A stretch of DNA of 64,000 nucleotides from OFTM382 sp964352615 (GTDB lineage: Bacteria > Planctomycetota > Phycisphaerae > Phycisphaerales > UBA1924). The translations under genes were made by a program, and so were the position numbers. Below, piece after piece: positions 24,703 through 33,873 of this stretch. Position 1 is the stretch's first letter. Each line of letters opens with the position of its first letter. The notes beneath the pieces were generated by a model. That model was not told where the DNA came from and did not search any database. It saw only the letters and a list, made by a program, of their open reading frames with translations. Location of the stretch: assembly GCA_964352615.1 (NCBI GenBank), contig CAYGSG010000008.1, positions 1-64,000 on the forward strand. The letters are read 5' to 3'.

Positions 24703-25591
24703 CGTCGGTATCTCGCAGCTTGGGGCGGGCCGCCCAGTGAAGTTTCTCGATCAGCGTGTCCCAGAACCGCACGGACGCATCGGTAATAAATCGCACACGC
24801 TCGTGCGCTCGACGCACGGTCATGGTTTCTCCGGTGCGGATGGGCACCAGGACCTGCCCGTCGAGCACCATCGTGGTGCCGTCGGAGCCGTGGTCGTCGT
24901 TGCCCCGTTTGACCAGAACTTCAAACTTGCAGTCCGGATCGAGCACCAAAGGCCTAAAGGCCAGCGTGTGAGCCGCAATGGCGGTCACGGTCATCGCCTC
25001 CACGCCCGGCGCCACGATCGGTCCGCCCGCTGAGACGTTGTACGCGGTGGACCCGGTGGGCGTACACACGAGCAGCCCATCGCCGGCAACCGTCGGGCCG
25101 GGGCGGTCATCGACCGCGAGGTCGAGCTCGATCATTCGGAACGGAGCGCCCGCGGTCAACGCCGCTTCATTGAGCGCCAGCCCGCTAAAGCGTGGCGAAG
25201 CAGAACCCGGACTGAAGACTTCGGCGCGCAGCATCATGAGAGTTCGCATCGAGAGACAGGCATCGGAGCGCGCGGGGCCGAACAACTCGGCGGCGCTGAC
25301 TCGAACGGACTCAAGGTCGAACGCCGCCATGAAGCCGAGTCTTCCCAGATTCACGCCGAGAATGGGAAGATCGAGCGAAACCGCCCGGCGGGCCTGCGAA
25401 AGCAGCGTTCCATCGCCACCAAGCACGATGAGCATCTCGCAGCCAGCGGGCGCTTCGAGCGGCTCGGTGTGGTGCGCGTGCGGCTCGATGATTCGCAGGC
25501 CGTGGCTCGTAGCGAGCGACGCCACCTCGTCGGCGGCCTGAGCGGCCCCTTCGCGCTGACGGTCGACCAGAAGCAAAGCGCATCGTGTCAT
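24695..25591 (-). CDS. nadK: NAD kinase
   Basis: A 298-residue enzyme that phosphorylates NAD to NADP. The GGDGT motif lies in MLIVLGGDGTLLSQARR (about 60), followed by LGVNLGRLGFMA, the NE of ALNEAALTAG, and DGLLVCTPTGSTAYNVSAGG. The length is normal. The ATG at 25591 is preferred over 25606 because the family starts near MTRCALLLVD. It lies 18 nt after dxs and overlaps the phosphatase gene, a gene order (ispA, dxs, nadK) seen in several bacteria. Confidence 0.95.
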   Translation of the reverse strand: MTRCALLLVDRQREGAAQAADEVASLATSHGLRIIEPHAHHTEPLEAPAGCEMLIVLGGDGTLLSQARRAVSLDLPILGVNLGRLGFMAAFDLESVRVSAAELFGPARSDACLSMRTLMMLRAEVFSPGSASPRFSGLALNEAALTAGAPFRMIELDLAVDDRPGPTVAGDGLLVCTPTGSTAYNVSAGGPIVAPGVEAMTVTAIAAHTLAFRPLVLDPDCKFEVLVKRGNDDHGSDGTTMVLDGQVLVPIRTGETMTVRRAHERVRFITDASVRFWDTLIEKLHWAARPKLRDTDDA

Positions 25592-25609
25592 GGGCTGAGC
25601 GTACACGCG

Positions 25610-27598
25610 CTAGGCGCGAGCGGGGGCGGGGTCATCGTGCGGAGTTGCTGGCTCGCGTTTGCCCGCGATCAAGTCGCGGATGGCCGAAGCGATGCCCGCG
25701 GCATCGATCCCGACCTCGGCGAGCTGGGCACCCCGGCTGGCCTGCGCGATCCACGAGTCGGGCAGCCCGAGCCGTCGCACAAACCCAGCGTTGAGCCGCA
25801 TGTCAGACGCGGCTTCGATGACCGCAGCACCAAAGCCGCCGATGACTGCGTGGTCCTCGATGGTCAGCAACGGAATCTCAGCAGCGAGCAGCGCCTTGAT
25901 GAGAGCTGTGTCGATCGGCTTGGCGAAGCGAGCATCCCAAACGCCGATACGGTACTCGTCACCGAGCGCATCGCACGCTTCCAATGCGGTGATCGCTGGC
26001 GTGCCGAAGGCGAGCACGGCAACATCCGGCGTTTCGCCGCCGTTGAGCACATCGAACTCGGGCGTAAGGCATCGGGCCTTGCCGAGTTCGAATGCAGGAC
26101 AGGCTTGGCCGCCCAATCGCCTGCTGACGGTGTCACGCGGGTACCGCACCGCCGACAAGCCCCGGTCGTAGCTATTCATGAACGCGAGCGCCGCTTTGAG
26201 GCTCGGCTCATCGATCGCGGCGGTGATGGCGGCCTGCGGGAGTGACCGCAGCAGCGCTACATCGCAGAAGCCGTGGTGGACGGCGCCGTCGCCTCCGACG
26301 AGGCCCGCGCGGTCAAGGCACAACCGAACAGGCAGCCCTTGCAAGGCGACCTCTTGGAACGCCTGATCGAAAGCCCGCTGAAGGAACGTGCAGTACACCG
26401 CGAAGAACGGCTTGTACCCGGTCTTGGCGAGGCCCGCCATCATGTCCATCGCGTGGCTCTCGCAGATGCCCACGTCCCACGCGCGCTGCGGGAACTTCTC
26501 CAGCACGCCGTCGGTGCCCGTGCCCCCGGGCATCGCCGCGGTGCAGGCGACGACCTTGTCGTCAGACTCCATCAGGTCGAGCAGGGCATCGCCGAACGCG
26601 CTGGTGAACGATCGGCCCGAGTCCTTGATCTCGACCTGGCAGGTATCAGGGTCGTAGCGGTGCGCGGGCGGCGAATGAAACACCGTCGCGTCCTTCTCCG
26701 CGTATTCGAGACCCTTGCCCTTGACCGTCTTGACGTGCAGCACCATCGGGCGGTCGAACTCCCGCGCCTCAGCGAGGTATTCGATCAGCTCGGGCAGCGA
26801 GTGGCCATCGATCGGGCCAGCGGTGAGCAGGCCGAAGTGCTCGAACCAGCCGGTCGGCTTGCCGCGCAGCGCCACCATCGCCTTGGTCATCTCGCCAGCG
26901 CGGTGGTACGCCTCGGCCATCACCGACCCGCCCGGCACATGCCCGAGCATCTGCTTGCCAGCGTCTTTGATTTCTTTGTACGTCGTGCTCAGGCGGACAC
27001 GATCGAAGTACTGCGAGACAGCGCCCTGCGGCCTGCTGATCGACATGCCGTTGTCGTTGAGAATGACCAGGAACTGCCGGCCGAGTGTGCCCGCGTTGTT
27101 AAGGCCTTCCATCGCGACGCCGTTGACGATCGAGGCATCCCCGATGAGCACCGCGACGCGCCGGCCGTTGGGGTTGCTGCGCGAGTCAAAGCCTTCGCCG
27201 TTGAGCCGATCACCACGGGCCATGCCAACCGCCGTCGAGATGCCCGTGCCCGCGTGCCCGACGCTAAAGAGGTCGTAAGGCGATTCGCTCGGCTCGGGGA
27301 AACCCGCCATGCCCTCGCGGGTGCGGAGCTTGGCCAGCATCGGGTAGCGACCGGTGAGCAGCTTGTGCGGGTAGCACTGGTGGCCAACGTCGAACAGCAG
27401 CCGATCGAGCGAGAAGTCGAACACGCGGTGCATCGCGATGCTCAGTTCGACCACGCCCAAGTTCGGGGCGAGATGCCCGCCGGACTGGCTGACGCGCTCG
27501 ATGATCGCTTCGCGGATCTCGCCAGCGAGGTCTTCGAGCTGGGCGATCTCCATCTTGCGAAGATCCGCCGGTCCGGTAAGCGTGGGCAAGATGGCCAT
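25610..27598 (-). CDS. dxs: 1-deoxy-D-xylulose-5-phosphate synthase
   Basis: A 662-residue thiamine-diphosphate enzyme that joins pyruvate and glyceraldehyde 3-phosphate, the first step of the MEP isoprenoid pathway. Recognisable parts are GGHLAPNLGVVELSIAMHRV, VGHQCYPHKLLTGR, GHAGTGIS, the ThDP site GDASIVNGVAMEGLNN, HVKTVKGKGLEYAEKD and the transketolase-type DRAGLVGGDGAVHHG. It is full length. The ATG at 27598 follows GAAGGGA. It is downstream of the prenyl diphosphate synthase and upstream of nadK. Confidence 0.96.
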   Translation of the reverse strand: MAILPTLTGPADLRKMEIAQLEDLAGEIREAIIERVSQSGGHLAPNLGVVELSIAMHRVFDFSLDRLLFDVGHQCYPHKLLTGRYPMLAKLRTREGMAGFPEPSESPYDLFSVGHAGTGISTAVGMARGDRLNGEGFDSRSNPNGRRVAVLIGDASIVNGVAMEGLNNAGTLGRQFLVILNDNGMSISRPQGAVSQYFDRVRLSTTYKEIKDAGKQMLGHVPGGSVMAEAYHRAGEMTKAMVALRGKPTGWFEHFGLLTAGPIDGHSLPELIEYLAEAREFDRPMVLHVKTVKGKGLEYAEKDATVFHSPPAHRYDPDTCQVEIKDSGRSFTSAFGDALLDLMESDDKVVACTAAMPGGTGTDGVLEKFPQRAWDVGICESHAMDMMAGLAKTGYKPFFAVYCTFLQRAFDQAFQEVALQGLPVRLCLDRAGLVGGDGAVHHGFCDVALLRSLPQAAITAAIDEPSLKAALAFMNSYDRGLSAVRYPRDTVSRRLGGQACPAFELGKARCLTPEFDVLNGGETPDVAVLAFGTPAITALEACDALGDEYRIGVWDARFAKPIDTALIKALLAAEIPLLTIEDHAVIGGFGAAVIEAASDMRLNAGFVRRLGLPDSWIAQASRGAQLAEVGIDAAGIASAIRDLIAGKREPATPHDDPAPARA

Positions 27599-27786
27599 CA
27601 ATGAGTCCCTTCTCGTCGCCCGCAAGCAATTCTCGGCACCATCATCCTTGGTCGCGCCGCCTCAGAGCTTTCAGAACACGGTCGGCTCTGGGGTATTCTA
27701 GGAAGCCGCTTTCATGCGGGCTTGGGATGCTCTATCTCGTTCGTCTATCGAGCCGCGCGAGTTCGCGGGCCAACGTTCCGATCACA

Positions 27787-28701
27787 TCAGGTGTTCCGTT
27801 TGCTGAGCCATCGGGCGATCTGCCTGAGGGTTTCGCCTCGCTCGCCGAACGGTTCGAGAGCGGCCTCGGCCTGCTCGCGGAGCGAGGCCACCAGGTCGCG
27901 TGTGCCTTCCACGCCAAGGCACTCGGGGTACGTTCGCTTGCCTGCGTCCGAGTCCTTGCCGGTGCGTTTGCCAGTCACCTGCGGCGTGGACTCTACATCA
28001 AGCAAATCGTCCACCGCCTGAAACATCACGCCGATGCGTTCCGCGTACGCGGTCACCGCTGCAAGCTCTGAGCCGTTCGTGGGCTTGCCTGTCTGGTGAA
28101 GCCCAGAGATGGTGCCCATGCGGGCCGCCGCCAGGATCAGCGCCCCGGTCTTGCGGGCATGGATGGTGGTGACGACCTCGATGGGCTCCGCATCGGCGAG
28201 GGAGATTGAGCCGAGGGTGTCGAGCACCTGCCCGTCGATCATCAGGCGGGTGCCCCGGGCAAGCTCACGGCAGAGCAACGGCGATACCTCCGCGGCAACC
28301 GTTTTATCGCACAGCACCTCGTAGGCCATCGACAGCAGAGCATCGCCGGCGAGGATGGCCATCGCCTCACCCGATCGCACGTGCAGCGTCGGCTGGCCCC
28401 GGCGGAGGTCGTCGTCGTCCATTGCGGGCAGGTCGTCGTGCACGAGGCTAAAGGCGTGGACCATCTCGACGGCAGCCCCCGCAGGAAGGCTCGCTTGGCC
28501 GGAAGCGCCGACGGCTTCGCACGCGAGCCACGCGAGAACCGGCCTGAGCCGCTTGCCCCCGCTGAGAAGGGCGGAGCTGGCCGCGTCCTTGAGTTCGGGT
28601 CCGAGCTGGACCGAGCCCAGCCACTCGGTCAGGAACGCATCCACCTGCGGCGCGATCCGGGCCAGGTCTGAAGGGGCGCTGGATGGGTGCTCGCTCGGCA
28701 A
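27787..28701 (-). CDS. ispA: polyprenyl (farnesyl/geranylgeranyl) diphosphate synthase
   Basis: A 304-residue all-helical prenyltransferase that condenses isopentenyl diphosphate units onto an allylic primer. The first aspartate-rich motif is in LVHDDLPAMDDDDLRRG and the second in FQAVDDLLDV. GGKRLRPVL is the usual start of the substrate site. The residues before the first motif (MVHAFSL) are consistent with short-chain products, but product length is not certain. The operon continues with dxs after 188 nt. An xseB gene, often found beside it, is not visible. Confidence 0.92.
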   Translation of the reverse strand: MPSEHPSSAPSDLARIAPQVDAFLTEWLGSVQLGPELKDAASSALLSGGKRLRPVLAWLACEAVGASGQASLPAGAAVEMVHAFSLVHDDLPAMDDDDLRRGQPTLHVRSGEAMAILAGDALLSMAYEVLCDKTVAAEVSPLLCRELARGTRLMIDGQVLDTLGSISLADAEPIEVVTTIHARKTGALILAAARMGTISGLHQTGKPTNGSELAAVTAYAERIGVMFQAVDDLLDVESTPQVTGKRTGKDSDAGKRTYPECLGVEGTRDLVASLREQAEAALEPFGERGETLRQIARWLSKRNT

Positions 28702-28806
28702 GTCGGTTCCTTCGGGAGTCGGCTTGTTGCGGAGAAGGCCGCCGCCGCATGGTAGTTCGCGCGGTGCTGTCGGTGGCGGGCGATCGTGCTACGCTCGGGC
28801 GGAACC

Positions 28807-29451
28807 ATGACCGCCTTGATCGAGTCCATCCGAACGCTCTTTGACCTCGGCGGCTGGGTGATGCTGCCGCTTTCGGTGCTCAGCGTGGTGTCGCTGGCCC
28901 TCATCGGTGAACGGGCGTTGTTCTGGGCGATGACCGGCAGCCGTCGACGCACCGCCCGGCTCCGCATCGTCAACGAGAAGGTGCAGCAGGGCGATCTGGC
29001 CGGCGCTGAGACGCTGCTGGATTCCGATGGCTCGGTCTATGCAGCGGTGCTTCGGCCCGTTCTTCGCTCAGCAAGGCGTGGCGGCGAAGCGGGCGAGGTC
29101 GAGGCCCAAGGCCTCCAAGCCATCGAGGCGGTCCGAGGCCGCATCGAGCGGTTCGGCGCATGGCTGAGCGCAACCGTGACCGCAGCCCCAATGCTGGGCA
29201 TCCTGGGCACCGTGGTGGGCATCATTCAGAGCTTCCGCTTGCTTGGCCAGCAGACCGCCGTCGCCGACCCGACCGAGGCCGCAGCGGGCATTGCCACGGC
29301 GCTTTACACCACCGCGTTCGGCTTGGTGATCGCGATGCTGGTCCTGTTCCCGCTGGTGCTGTTTCGCTCGCAGGCCGAGCGTTGTTTGGCGAGGCTGGAA
29401 TCGCTGATCGCGGTGATCGCCTCGGCCCCGAGGCAGCGCGAGCGGGTGTGA
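28807..29451 (+). CDS. MotA/TolQ/ExbB proton channel family protein
   Basis: A 214-residue inner-membrane protein with three helices: GGWVMLPLSVLSVVSLALIG near the N-terminus, then a pair in LSATVTAAPMLGILGTVVGI and IATALYTTAFGLVIAMLVLFPLVL. These match the TolQ/ExbB fold, which pairs with a TolR/ExbD partner to use proton flow for envelope work. No TolR/ExbD gene follows; the next gene is convergent, so the partner must lie elsewhere. The ATG at 28807 fits the family start. Confidence 0.85.
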   Translation: MTALIESIRTLFDLGGWVMLPLSVLSVVSLALIGERALFWAMTGSRRRTARLRIVNEKVQQGDLAGAETLLDSDGSVYAAVLRPVLRSARRGGEAGEVEAQGLQAIEAVRGRIERFGAWLSATVTAAPMLGILGTVVGIIQSFRLLGQQTAVADPTEAAAGIATALYTTAFGLVIAMLVLFPLVLFRSQAERCLARLESLIAVIASAPRQRERV

Positions 29452-29470
29452 TCGCGGCGATTGGATCGCG

Positions 29471-29944
29471 CTAAAGCTTCTCCGAGAGCAGTTCCCAGAG
29501 CTGGTCGGCGTCCTCGGCGGCGTAGATGCTCGCGCGGAATTCGTCCGAGACCAAGAGCCGGCTGATGTGCGCGAGCGCCTGGATGTGGTCGCTGGTGCGG
29601 TCAGGCGGGCTGGCCAGCAGGACGACGAGCCGAACTGGCTTCTGATCGATGGCCTCAAAGTCCATGGGCTGGGAGGGCTTGCCGATGGCCATCGCGAGCG
29701 AGTCGAGCCCTTCGCATTTGCCGTGGGGAATGGCGAGGCCCTGACCGATGCCGGTCGTGCGGGTCTGCTCGCGGGTCCAGACCGCTTCTTTGAGCGCATC
29801 AGGCTTGCGGACCGAGTTGTTCGCAGCGATGACATCGACAAGTTCATCGATCACGCCGCGCTTGTCGGTCGCCTCAAGCGGTACCTTGACACAGGCACGC
29901 GAGACGATGTTGCGGAGTTCGAGCAGCGAGTCTTGTTGAGCCAT
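29471..29944 (-). CDS. PTS system EIIA (fructose/nitrogen-type) domain protein
   Basis: A 157-residue single-domain EIIA. The phosphorylated histidine is in QGLAIPHGKCEG (about residue 73), preceded by WTREQTRTTGIG. VVLLASPPDRTSDHIQALAHIS is typical of the PTS-EIIA-2/PtsN group. It may be regulatory rather than transport-related, because no EIIB, EIIC, HPr or EI gene is nearby. It overlaps no other gene; a short convergent gap separates it from the ExbB-like gene. Confidence 0.85.
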   Translation of the reverse strand: MAQQDSLLELRNIVSRACVKVPLEATDKRGVIDELVDVIAANNSVRKPDALKEAVWTREQTRTTGIGQGLAIPHGKCEGLDSLAMAIGKPSQPMDFEAIDQKPVRLVVLLASPPDRTSDHIQALAHISRLLVSDEFRASIYAAEDADQLWELLSEKL

Positions 29945-30097
29945 GAACAGATCCCGATCTCGTTACACCCAAGCTGTGACAGCCGTGGGACAGCAGTGGA
30001 ACAGCCCGCACAATCGGCCCGTTTGAGGACACGGCGCGGACTGTGCGTGCGAACAGGCCGAGTGTAGCAGGCGCTCGGGCGGGTCGCCGGTGGAGAA

Positions 30098-31591
30098 CTA
30101 GTCACGCCCGAGCAGCGCCCAATACGCGCCGTCGCGGTAGGCCGAAGGCGGGCCGCCGGGCTCGCCCGTGGGCAGGGATTCTCGCTCAGCGATGAGCTTG
30201 AGCCCCTGAGCGTGCTCGGCCCAGCGGGCCTGTTCGCGGTTCTCAGCGGGGTCAAGGCTGCACGTTGCATAGAGCAGCTTGCCACCAGAGGCCAGCAGCG
30301 GTACGCACTGCGCGATGATGTCCCGTTGTTGGTTGACGAGGCGTTTTAGTTGCGCCTCACCAAGCCGCAGCCGGGCCTCGGCCCGGCGGGCGAGCACCCC
30401 CGCGTTGCTGCAAGGCACATCGGCGAGCACCAGATCCGCTCCGCCCACGCGGTCGGCCTCCTCGCGCATCGCCTCGGGCGTCACAACCGACACCCGGCCA
30501 GAGTCGGCGAACACCGAAGCAAGCGTGGACCGTCGGCGGTCGTCGATGTCGGTCGCGAGCACCTGCGCTCGGGGGAATGCCGCTGCGAGCTGGCGGGTCT
30601 TGGTGCCCTGCCCGGCGCACAAATCGATGATGAATGTGGGGTCAAGGCCAGCACCCGAGGTCGCCTGGTCTGCGACGGTTCTGGACGAAGACGGATCCTG
30701 CACCCACACGCCGGGATGCTCGCTCAGCCAGCCGCGCAGGCCCGTCGGCGGATCGGTCAGCACATGGTGTCCCGGCTCATCATGAGCCACCCATGCCGGG
30801 TCGGGTGGACCTTCGGCGTGCGCCGTGCTCAGCACGATCGGCGGCTCGATCAGCGAGTGCACGCACAAAGCGGTCGCGGCCTCGATGCCTCGCTCGTCGA
30901 TCCACCGGTTGATCTGCCAGCGCGGAACGCCCGTCGCGGCTTCAAGCCGATCGGGCATCGGCTCGGGCAGCAATTCACTGGAAAGAACGAGGCAGCCGCC
31001 CTTGCCCAGCGGGAGTTCATCGCGAGCGACCGACCAGATCTCACGTTTCATCGGCCCGTCTTGGTCGAAAGCAAGGTCGTCTGCGACCCGGCGGAGCACC
31101 GCGTTGACAATGCCCGCCGAGCGTGGCTGGGCGGTCTTGACCCAGGCCACGGTCTCGTTGACCGCTGCGTGGGGGGCGATGCCATCAAGGAAGATGAGCT
31201 GGGCGCTGCCCGCGAGCAGGGCGGCCTTGGTCGGAGCATCAAGCTGGCGCCAGGGCTGGCGGGTGTGGCGGGCGATCAGGTGGCTCAGGCACCACCACCG
31301 GGAGACCGCTGAGCGGTACATGGCGCGGGCGAGCGCGGCGTCTCGTCGGGTGAGCGATGAGGTGTCCATCGGCCGCAGGTCGGGCATGGCCTGCTCGCTC
31401 GCCAGAGCCATGAGGCGGCGGCAGACGGCATCGCGAGCGGACGACGGCGGGCGGTCGGTATCAAGGCTCGGCCCCGGAGGCGGGCTCCGACGAGACCGGC
31501 CGGGGGAGCCCGAAGAAGCAGACTTGCCAACGGACTTGGGGGTTTGGTTGGACGATCGGCCCCGAGGCCCGAACGATGCGTTGTGCGTCAT
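30098..31591 (-). CDS. rsmB: 16S rRNA (cytosine967-C5)-methyltransferase RsmB-like
   Basis: A 497-residue protein with a low-complexity start of about 40 residues, a NusB-like RNA-binding domain (LTRRDAALARAMYRSAVSRW; IFLDGIAPHAAVNETVAWVK), and a Rossmann methyltransferase domain. SAM binding is in IIDLCAGQGTKTRQLA; the catalytic cysteines are in LADVPCSNAGVL and LLYATCSLDPAENREQ. This is the RsmB/Sun layout. The ATG at 31591 is selected; it leaves 75 nt to the divergent histidine kinase gene. Confidence 0.9.
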   Translation of the reverse strand: MTHNASFGPRGRSSNQTPKSVGKSASSGSPGRSRRSPPPGPSLDTDRPPSSARDAVCRRLMALASEQAMPDLRPMDTSSLTRRDAALARAMYRSAVSRWWCLSHLIARHTRQPWRQLDAPTKAALLAGSAQLIFLDGIAPHAAVNETVAWVKTAQPRSAGIVNAVLRRVADDLAFDQDGPMKREIWSVARDELPLGKGGCLVLSSELLPEPMPDRLEAATGVPRWQINRWIDERGIEAATALCVHSLIEPPIVLSTAHAEGPPDPAWVAHDEPGHHVLTDPPTGLRGWLSEHPGVWVQDPSSSRTVADQATSGAGLDPTFIIDLCAGQGTKTRQLAAAFPRAQVLATDIDDRRRSTLASVFADSGRVSVVTPEAMREEADRVGGADLVLADVPCSNAGVLARRAEARLRLGEAQLKRLVNQQRDIIAQCVPLLASGGKLLYATCSLDPAENREQARWAEHAQGLKLIAERESLPTGEPGGPPSAYRDGAYWALLGRD

Positions 31592-31666
31592 CAAGCCAAC
31601 AGCGTAGCCCCGCGCTCGCCCGATGCCCCCAGCGGGAGTCGGGCTCGGGGCGGCGTGCTCGGCTCG

Positions 31667-33199
31667 ATGCGGGTCCGCAAAAAGCTGATCGTGCTGCACA
31701 CGATGTTCACGCTGGTACTGGCCGCGATCTTGCTCGTGACGCTTGGGCCTTCGTTGTCGGGGCTGATCCGCGTGGCGGAACTCGACAAGGCAATGACCAT
31801 CTTGAAGATGGTGGCTGCGGACGATACAAGCCCAGACGCGTTAGCTTCCGCTGGTGTGACGGTGCACCGAGGGCCAGACGCTGAGCGGCTGCTGAGCCAG
31901 TCGCACCTGGCCCTGGCACGCTCGCAGCCGGGCGAGCCGATCGACATCGGCAAGTTGGATCCCATCGAGGGCCGAAAGCCAGGCTCGTGCGTGGCTGTAT
32001 GGCTGCCGAATGCTCGGGCTGGTTCGATGCCTGGCAGCGGGGAACTTGTCGCGGTGGAGGTGAGCATCCCGCGCAGCAGGGCAGCGGCGAGCCGGCTGTT
32101 CGCGCTGATCGTCGCGGTGCTGCTCGCGGTGTACATCCTGGTGGCGGCGGCGCTGGAACTGCTCGTGCTGCCGGGCGCGCTGTACGCGCCCATCGAACGG
32201 CTGCTGCGAGCCGACCGCGCCGTGCAGGACGGTAGGCCAAGCGATGAAATCATCGACGAAAGCCTTATCCCGGGCGATGAATTCGGCGCGATCATGCGGT
32301 CGCGAAACGCATCGGTGCTCGCGCTGCGGGCGAGTGAACGCCGGCATGGTGAAGCGCTTGCAGACCTTGAGTTGGTCGCTTCAGAATTAAAACGCAAGAA
32401 CCACCTGATCGAGACCGCCCGGCGGAATCTTGAGGGCGCCGACCGGTTGGCGAGTCTGGGCATGATGAGCGCCGGCATCGCGCACGAACTCAACACGCCT
32501 CTGACGGTTCTCAAGGGGTTGACCGACCGAATTGCCGACAGGCCCGGCCACCGAGCGACGCCCGAAGAAGCCGCGTTGATGCGACGGGTCGTGGGGCGGC
32601 TCGAAAGATTGGGCGAGAGCCTGCTGGACTTTGCGCGGGTGCGAGAACCAAGAGCTGAGCCCGTCAGTCTGGAGCGGGTGGTCAGCGAAGCGATCACCCT
32701 AGTACGTCTCGACCGCAAGGGCCACGCGGTGGAGTACCGCAACTCGGTGTCAGCGGAACTCGTGGTGCTGGGCGATGCCGACCGGTTGGTGCAGGTCTTT
32801 GTCAACCTGATTCGCAACGCGGCGGACGCGGTTGTCTCGGTCCCGATGGACCAGCGCATGGGCGGGAGCGTGGTCAGCGTAAGGGCGAGGGCCGACGACG
32901 GGCCAAAGGCTTTGGAAGCCGCAGCTGAGGATTTTTGGGTGACGGCAAGCGTGGAGGACACAGGCCCCGGGCTCGATCCGAGCGTGGTCCCGAGGCTCTT
33001 CGAGCCGTTCTTCTCAACCAGGCTCGACGCGGCGGGGACCGGGCTGGGGCTCGCGGTGGCCGAGGGGATCGTTCGCGAGCACGGCGGCGTTCTGGTGGCT
33101 CGCAACCGAGAGGACCACCGCGGAGCGGTCTTTGACATTACGCTGCCGGCGGCACCACGCCATGCGGGGCATGGAATCGAACAGGAGGCCGATCGGTGA
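31667..33199 (+). CDS. membrane sensor histidine kinase
   Basis: A 510-residue sensor kinase. Two membrane helices (LIVLHTMFTLVLAAILLVTL and LFALIVAVLLAVYILVAAAL) flank a periplasmic domain of about 120 residues; a HAMP-like linker and coiled coil follow. The phosphorylated histidine is in SAGIAHELNTPLT (about residue 275). ATPase boxes are NLIRNAADAV, DTGPGLDP, FEPFFSTR and GTGLGLAVAEGI. The ATG at 31667 is chosen because upstream sequence is not protein-like. The response regulator gene overlaps its stop codon (GTGA), so the two form one unit. The signal is unknown. Confidence 0.92.
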   Translation: MRVRKKLIVLHTMFTLVLAAILLVTLGPSLSGLIRVAELDKAMTILKMVAADDTSPDALASAGVTVHRGPDAERLLSQSHLALARSQPGEPIDIGKLDPIEGRKPGSCVAVWLPNARAGSMPGSGELVAVEVSIPRSRAAASRLFALIVAVLLAVYILVAAALELLVLPGALYAPIERLLRADRAVQDGRPSDEIIDESLIPGDEFGAIMRSRNASVLALRASERRHGEALADLELVASELKRKNHLIETARRNLEGADRLASLGMMSAGIAHELNTPLTVLKGLTDRIADRPGHRATPEEAALMRRVVGRLERLGESLLDFARVREPRAEPVSLERVVSEAITLVRLDRKGHAVEYRNSVSAELVVLGDADRLVQVFVNLIRNAADAVVSVPMDQRMGGSVVSVRARADDGPKALEAAAEDFWVTASVEDTGPGLDPSVVPRLFEPFFSTRLDAAGTGLGLAVAEGIVREHGGVLVARNREDHRGAVFDITLPAAPRHAGHGIEQEADR

Positions 33200-33810
33200 C
33201 CGACACCAATCCGGGGCTGCGCGTCGCGGCACTCGATGACGATCCCGACTTTCGCGAGTACCTCGCGGGCACGCTTGAGTCCTTCGGGCACGAGGCTGCG
33301 GTCTTCGATTCACCGGATTCGTTGCTCTCGCACTGCGAGTCGACGCTGCCCGAGGTGGTGCTGCTCGACATGAAGATGGGCGAGCACAGCGGAGAGGACG
33401 TGCTCACGGAACTGCGAAGCCGGTGGCCCAAGCTCTGCGTGGTGGTGGTGACGGGCTATCCGTCGATGGACTCGATGCGAACCACGTTCAAGCACGATGC
33501 CTTCGACTACTTGGCCAAGCCGTTCAGCGCTGAGAAGTTGCAAGCGGTGCTCCAGCAGGCTGCGGACCGGTTCGGGCTCGGCGCGTTGCCTCAGGACCGA
33601 TTGCGTGGCGAACTCGGCCGGCAGATTCGCGTGGCTCGCACCGCCCGTGCGTGGACGCTCAAGGAGCTGAGCGAGGTATCAGGCGTGAGCGTGAGCCAGC
33701 TCAGCTCGATCGAGCGGGGTGCTCATCTGCCGAGCTTGGAGTCGCTCCTGGCCGTAGCCGGGGCATTGGGGCACAAGCCCAGCGTGTGGCTCGTCGCGGC
33801 GGGTTTCTGA
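33196..33810 (+). CDS. response regulator with XRE-type helix-turn-helix output
   Basis: A 204-residue protein. Residues 9-125 are a receiver domain with the acidic pair in ALDDDPDF, the phospho-acceptor Asp in VVLLDMKMGE (about 58), the Thr in VVVVTGYPS and the Lys in YLAKPFS. Residues about 137-195 are a Cro/C1-type helix-turn-helix (WTLKELSEVSGVSVSQLSSI), an unusual output compared with OmpR, NarL or NtrC types. The GTG start overlaps the kinase stop codon. It presumably acts as a DNA-binding regulator; targets are unknown. Confidence 0.9.
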   Translation: MTDTNPGLRVAALDDDPDFREYLAGTLESFGHEAAVFDSPDSLLSHCESTLPEVVLLDMKMGEHSGEDVLTELRSRWPKLCVVVVTGYPSMDSMRTTFKHDAFDYLAKPFSAEKLQAVLQQAADRFGLGALPQDRLRGELGRQIRVARTARAWTLKELSEVSGVSVSQLSSIERGAHLPSLESLLAVAGALGHKPSVWLVAAGF

Positions 33811-33873
33811 GCTACGCTTGCGGCCCAGCTTGGTGTTCTTGTCCTTCATCTCACAGTACCGAGTGCGAGCCGC

